Positions 60,752 through 64,000 of a stretch of DNA of 64,000 nt are shown here, in pieces (position 1 is the stretch's first letter; every line of letters begins with the position of its first letter). Made by a program: the position numbers and the translations under genes. The notes under the pieces were generated by a model. That model was given only the letters and a program-made list of their open reading frames with translations. It was not told where the DNA came from and searched no databases. Source of the DNA: Paenibacillus barcinonensis (lineage in GTDB: Bacteria > Bacillota > Bacilli > Paenibacillales > Paenibacillaceae); NCBI RefSeq assembly GCF_003217495.1, contig NZ_QJSW01000021.1:27967-91966 (forward strand), given 5' to 3'.

Positions 60752-61783
60752 ATGCCGGTAGTAGAGTATAAATGTCCAAATTGCGGCAGTGGCATGATCT
60801 TTGACAGTGTATCCGGTGCATTGTCTTGCCCGAGCTGCGGAAGAGAGGACAATATTGAACAGCTCCCCGATCCGATGAAGCGACAGGTATTCACGGAGGA
60901 TGAGGTGAAGGAATACCACTGCAACAGCTGCGGAGCAGATATTGTTACCGAACCGGAGACGAGTGCAACGACATGCAGCTTCTGCGGAGCGGCTGTAGTT
61001 CTCAGTGATCGGCTGACGGGCAAGCTGGCCCCGGCGATGGTGGTTCCTTTTTCCATCAACAAGGAGCAAGCGAAGCAGGCATTCAAAAAATGGTGCAAAA
61101 ACGGTCTGCTCACACCCGGCGGCTTCATGACCGCAGATCGAATTCAGAGCATTACGGGCATCTACGTGCCGTTCTGGCTGTATGATTTACATAACCGGGT
61201 TGAAGTCCATGCTCAAGGCACCAAGGTACGATCCTATACCCAAGGGGATTACCATTATACAGAGACACAGCATTTTGATATTTATCGTAAAATTCGGTTG
61301 GAATATGTGAATCTGCCTATAGATGCGTCCGAGAAAATGAATGATGAGCTAATGGATAAGCTGGAGCCCTTTCCATACAGTGAGCTGAAATTGTTTAAAA
61401 CCCCGTATCTGGCGGGATACATTGCGGAAAAATACAGTTATACCGAAGATGAGCTGCTTCCGCGAGCCAAGGACAAAACGAGATCCTATATTGATTCATA
61501 CATTGCGTCTACCGTCTCGGGGTACACCAGTGTGAGCTATACGGATAAACAGATTGATACAACGATGAAACATGCAGATTACGTGCTGTTGCCTGTATGG
61601 ATGGTCAACTATAATTACAATCGAAAACAGTATACCTTTGCCATGAATGGACAAACGGGTAAAGTGGTGGGTAAGCCGCCGATTAGCAAAGCCAAAGTAG
61701 CCGGATGGTTCACGGGTGTCTCTGCGGTGTCGTTAATATCGCTGAAGCTGGTGTCCTGGATGATGGGAGGCGGATTCCTGTGA
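60752..61783 (+). CDS. ydjG: Zinc-ribbon membrane-associated protein (YdjG)
   Basis: 343 aa. Two N-terminal zinc ribbons (CPNC/CPSC at about residues 8-29 and CNSC/CSFC at about 57-77), a central beta-rich domain and a hydrophobic C-terminal end (SAVSLISLKLVSWMMGGG) that may anchor it to the membrane. The family partners PspA in Bacillales envelope stress; the molecular role is not established. GGAGGTGAG precedes the ATG. It overlaps the next gene by one base. Confidence 0.87.
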   Translation: MPVVEYKCPNCGSGMIFDSVSGALSCPSCGREDNIEQLPDPMKRQVFTEDEVKEYHCNSCGADIVTEPETSATTCSFCGAAVVLSDRLTGKLAPAMVVPFSINKEQAKQAFKKWCKNGLLTPGGFMTADRIQSITGIYVPFWLYDLHNRVEVHAQGTKVRSYTQGDYHYTETQHFDIYRKIRLEYVNLPIDASEKMNDELMDKLEPFPYSELKLFKTPYLAGYIAEKYSYTEDELLPRAKDKTRSYIDSYIASTVSGYTSVSYTDKQIDTTMKHADYVLLPVWMVNYNYNRKQYTFAMNGQTGKVVGKPPISKAKVAGWFTGVSAVSLISLKLVSWMMGGGFL

Positions 61784-62577
61784 TGAAAAAAAGGCCTCTG
61801 GCTGCCATAACTGTGCTTATTGCACTTATAGTGACGCTATTCGCTCCGATCTTGCCGATGTCATCGGCATCCGCAGCGGAGAACAAAAACCTCATCTTTG
61901 ATGAGGCGGGCCTGCTCAGTGAGCAGGACAGAAATGAATTGAATGCACTGGCGAATCAGTATTCGGCGGAGCGGCAGACGGACCTGATCATCTATACGAC
62001 CAACAACGAGGAGCAGAAAAGCGACAAGCTGCTGACTGAGGAATTTTATGATAATCGGGCACCGGGATATGACAAGCCGCACGGCAATACGGTGATTTTG
62101 ACACTGGATATGTATCATCGGAAAATGTACGTAGCGGGTTTCTATAAGGGTGAGGAGTACGTTGATAATAGTCGGGCAGCTAAAATTACAGCTAAAATTG
62201 CCTCGGAGTTGACAGATGGTAATTATCGCATGGCTTTTGAAAAGTTTCTAAATTTGTCTTATGAATATTTGGATCTAAAGCCTGGAGTGAATCCCGATAA
62301 TATTCTATTTAAAACATGGTTTCAAGTGGCTGCATCCTTAGCCATTGGGGGCGGTGTTGTTGGAGTGATGATGTACCGCTCCGGCGGACGTGTGACGGTG
62401 AACCGCTCAACCTACGAGGATTCAAGTAACTCTCATGTCGTTGATCGTCAGGATCGGTATATTCGCACAACAGTCACGAAGACCAAAATTGAAAAGAGCA
62501 ACAACAACGGTGGAGGCGGCGGTGGAGGTACAACCGCGGGTGGACATTCACACAGCGGCAGCAGCCGGTCTTTCTAA
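61783..62577 (+). CDS. ydjH: TPM-domain membrane protein (YdjH)
   Basis: 264 aa. Signal peptide or TM1 (residues 8-28, ending near SASAAE), extracytoplasmic TPM domain (IFDEAGLLSEQDRNELNALA, DLIIYTTNN, GNTVILTLDM), one transmembrane helix at about 185-203 and a glycine/histidine/serine-rich tail (NNNGGGGGGGTTAGGHSHSG). TPM proteins are linked to membrane-protein repair or folding. The ATG shares its A with the ydjG stop (TGATG). B. subtilis YdjH equivalent. Confidence 0.87.
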   Translation: MKKRPLAAITVLIALIVTLFAPILPMSSASAAENKNLIFDEAGLLSEQDRNELNALANQYSAERQTDLIIYTTNNEEQKSDKLLTEEFYDNRAPGYDKPHGNTVILTLDMYHRKMYVAGFYKGEEYVDNSRAAKITAKIASELTDGNYRMAFEKFLNLSYEYLDLKPGVNPDNILFKTWFQVAASLAIGGGVVGVMMYRSGGRVTVNRSTYEDSSNSHVVDRQDRYIRTTVTKTKIEKSNNNGGGGGGGTTAGGHSHSGSSRSF

Positions 62578-62598
62578 ATTGAAGGGATGGGATTGAGT

Positions 62599-63624
62599 AT
62601 GGGATTTTTCAGAAATCAGTTTTCCAACGTGGTGGAGTGGGAAGAATTCAGAGATGATATGATCTTCTGGAAGTGGAGCAATCGTGAGATCAAGAAGGGC
62701 AGTAAGCTGATTATTCGCGCAGGGCAGGATGCGATCTTTCTGAATAACGGCAAGGTGGAGGGCATTTTCGAAGATGAAGGTTCGTTCAATATTGATTCGG
62801 AGATTATTCCGTTTCTGTCTACGCTGAAAGGTTTCAAATTCGGGTTTAACAGTGGTATGCGGGTTGAGGTGTTGTTTGTAAACACCAAAGAGTTCACCGT
62901 ACGCTGGGGCACGCAAAGTCCGGTGTTAATTCCGACACCACAGCTTCCGGGCGGTATGCCAATTCGGGCGAACGGGACGTTTAACTTCAAGGTGAGCGAC
63001 TATGTGACGCTGATTGATAAAGTGGCGGGCATCAAACAGAGCTATCTGGTGGAGGACGTCAAAATCCGCATTACATCCGTGCTGGATCAGCTGCTGATGA
63101 AGTGGATCAGCCGTGAAGGCAAGGATATGTTTAATCTGCAAGCGAATGCTTCAGATATTGCACGCGGTATTCAGGAAGACCTGGATATGCAGATGATGGA
63201 TATCGGGATTGGCATTACCGGCTTCCAGGTGATGAGCTTTAATTATCCGCAGGAGATTCAGGATATGATCACCAAAACAGCCTCGCATGAAATGATCGGC
63301 AATCTGCAGAAATACCAGCAGGTGAGCATGACCGATGGCATCTCATCCGGTAAAGTGCAGGGCGGCGGTGCGGCATCGGATATGGCGGGCATGATGATGG
63401 GTATGAACATGGCGAATGAAATGCTGAAAAACATGAACCAGAACAATCAAGGCTCGAATCATGCAAACCAAAGCAGCCAAAATCAAGGCCAACAACAAAA
63501 TAGCAATGCGGGGTCGTCTCAGCCTTCCAGCGGTGATGGCAAAAAGCCAAACTTCTGCCCGAACTGTGGCGCAAAAAATGAAGGAGCCAATTTCTGTCCA
63601 AACTGCGGACAAAAGCTGGCCTAG
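62599..63624 (+). CDS. ydjI: SPFH-domain protein with C-terminal zinc ribbon (YdjI)
   Basis: 341 aa. SPFH/virion core-like domain over about residues 1-230 (SKLIIRAGQDAIFLNNGKVEGIF, PIRANGTFNFKVSD in part), a Met/Gly- and Gln/Asn-rich linker (about 255-310), and a C-terminal double CxxC zinc ribbon FCPNCGAKNEGANFCPNCG. YdjI is required to recruit PspA to the membrane in B. subtilis. AAGGGATGG lies 9 bases before ATG 62599; an ATG at 62587 is in frame but too close to the ribosome site. Confidence 0.9.
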   Translation: MGFFRNQFSNVVEWEEFRDDMIFWKWSNREIKKGSKLIIRAGQDAIFLNNGKVEGIFEDEGSFNIDSEIIPFLSTLKGFKFGFNSGMRVEVLFVNTKEFTVRWGTQSPVLIPTPQLPGGMPIRANGTFNFKVSDYVTLIDKVAGIKQSYLVEDVKIRITSVLDQLLMKWISREGKDMFNLQANASDIARGIQEDLDMQMMDIGIGITGFQVMSFNYPQEIQDMITKTASHEMIGNLQKYQQVSMTDGISSGKVQGGGAASDMAGMMMGMNMANEMLKNMNQNNQGSNHANQSSQNQGQQQNSNAGSSQPSSGDGKKPNFCPNCGAKNEGANFCPNCGQKLA

Positions 63625-63639
63625 AGATAGGAGTACACC

Positions 63640-63946
63640 GATGATCAGGCTTTAGTTATATAATTGAACTAAAGAAACTTCATTAAGCCGATCAACGGTC
63701 CATAATCGCTAAAGAGCGCTGTCGCTGTAATGGGGCAAGAATTCCAGCCTTGGTAGACTGCTCAAGTCGAGAGGGAATGCTAACGATCCCCATGGAGCTT
63801 ATTTGCCCTGAATGGGGAACATTTGAAATCTAGCTATGATGAACGTAAACAAGGATAGCCCCCACATATTGCTGAGCATCGTAGGTTAAAATGGAAAGTG
63901 TCAATACCACCATTTCAGAGCTACACAGCAAAGGAGAGCTATCACT
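63640..63946 (+). mobile_element. Left end of an IS110-family element (non-coding part)
   Basis: About 300 bases without a gene precede the transposase start. Several inverted repeats are visible, such as CCCCAT/ATGGGG (CCCCATGG at about 63789, ATGGGGA at about 63815) and AGCGCT. In IS110 elements this non-coding end encodes the bridge RNA that guides target choice. The exact element boundary cannot be fixed from one end. Confidence 0.5.
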
Positions 63947-64000
63947 ATGCAGTCTACCACAAAATTCATCGGTTTAGATGTGTCCAAAGAAAAAATTTCG
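63947..64000 (+). CDS. IS110-family transposase, N-terminal fragment cut by window end
   Basis: 18 codons are visible: MQSTTKFIGLDVSKEKIS. The G-L-D-V-S-K/H motif with the first catalytic Asp of the RuvC-like DEDD domain is diagnostic for IS110/IS1111 transposases. AAAGGAGAG is 9 bases before the ATG. Incomplete only because the window ends. Confidence 0.8.
   Translation, partial: MQSTTKFIGLDVSKEKIS

Noticed and set aside
1..64000. CRISPR array, rRNA operon, prophage or classical riboswitch
   Set aside because: No regularly spaced direct repeats, rRNA sequence, phage structural genes or recognised riboswitch aptamers were seen when reading the window.

Overview
The window looks like a chromosomal segment of a Paenibacillus-type Firmicute. 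The evidence is B. subtilis-like gene order (rapZ-yvcK-whiA-crh, cggR-gapA-pgk-tpiA-gpmI-eno, secG-rnr-smpB-ssrA, pspA-ydjGHI), GGAGG-type ribosome binding sites, TTG/GTG starts, CtsR, CggR, CcpA and Fur-type sites, and the large YesM/YesN-type two-component pair beside a sugar ABC transporter. No species call can be made from sequence reading alone.

Layout. 0.1-9.4 kb: thioredoxin reductase, an AI-2E family membrane protein, glucokinase, the rapZ-yvcK-whiA-HPr/Crh cluster and two secreted proteins. 9.6-10.5 kb (minus): clpP with a CtsR operator on its promoter, and tRNA-Arg(CCG). 10.9-18.5 kb: the CggR-controlled lower-glycolysis operon. 18.6-24.1 kb: secG, RNase R with an unusually long Gly/Arg/Lys tail, smpB and tmRNA (ssrA). 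24.1-25.7 kb: an AT-richer accretion at the 3' end of ssrA, with an 82-bp duplication of the tmRNA 3' end, a zeta-like kinase toxin with a small partner, an acetyltransferase remnant and an IS30-type remnant. 25.9-29.3 kb (minus): a lactococcin-972-like bacteriocin with its permease and ATPase. 30.3-37.8 kb: YesM/YesN two-component system and a CUT1 sugar ABC transporter without its ATPase. 38-46.8 kb: polysaccharide deacetylase, nitroreductase, and an iron/siderophore group in which AraC-type DNA-binding domains and siderophore-binding domains are fused or run together, with Fur-type sites. 47-53.6 kb: aldo/keto reductase, a 59-aa membrane protein, GH38 alpha-mannosidase divergent from an AraC regulator over a perfect cre site, and a ChbG/YdjC deacetylase with a frameshifted tail. 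53.7-59.1 kb (minus): an acid-sugar catabolic cluster (PdxA2, DUF1537 kinase, KdgT-type permease, PrpR-type regulator). 59.3-63.6 kb: pspA-ydjG-ydjH-ydjI envelope-stress genes. The window ends inside an IS110-family transposase gene.

The most unusual items are: (1) a dispersed intergenic element present three times (before eno, before the sugar-binding lipoprotein gene and before ydjG) whose stems are kept by compensatory changes, so probably a structured RNA or mobile hairpin element; (2) one open frame running from an AraC regulator through a Fur-type palindrome into a siderophore lipoprotein; (3) the ssrA-associated duplication whose first bases supply the stop codon of the toxin; (4) a Crh-locus HPr protein with both His15 and Ser46; (5) several very short genes, including a 22-aa ORF coupled to a secreted protein gene, an 18-aa ORF abutting tmRNA and a 59-aa membrane protein.
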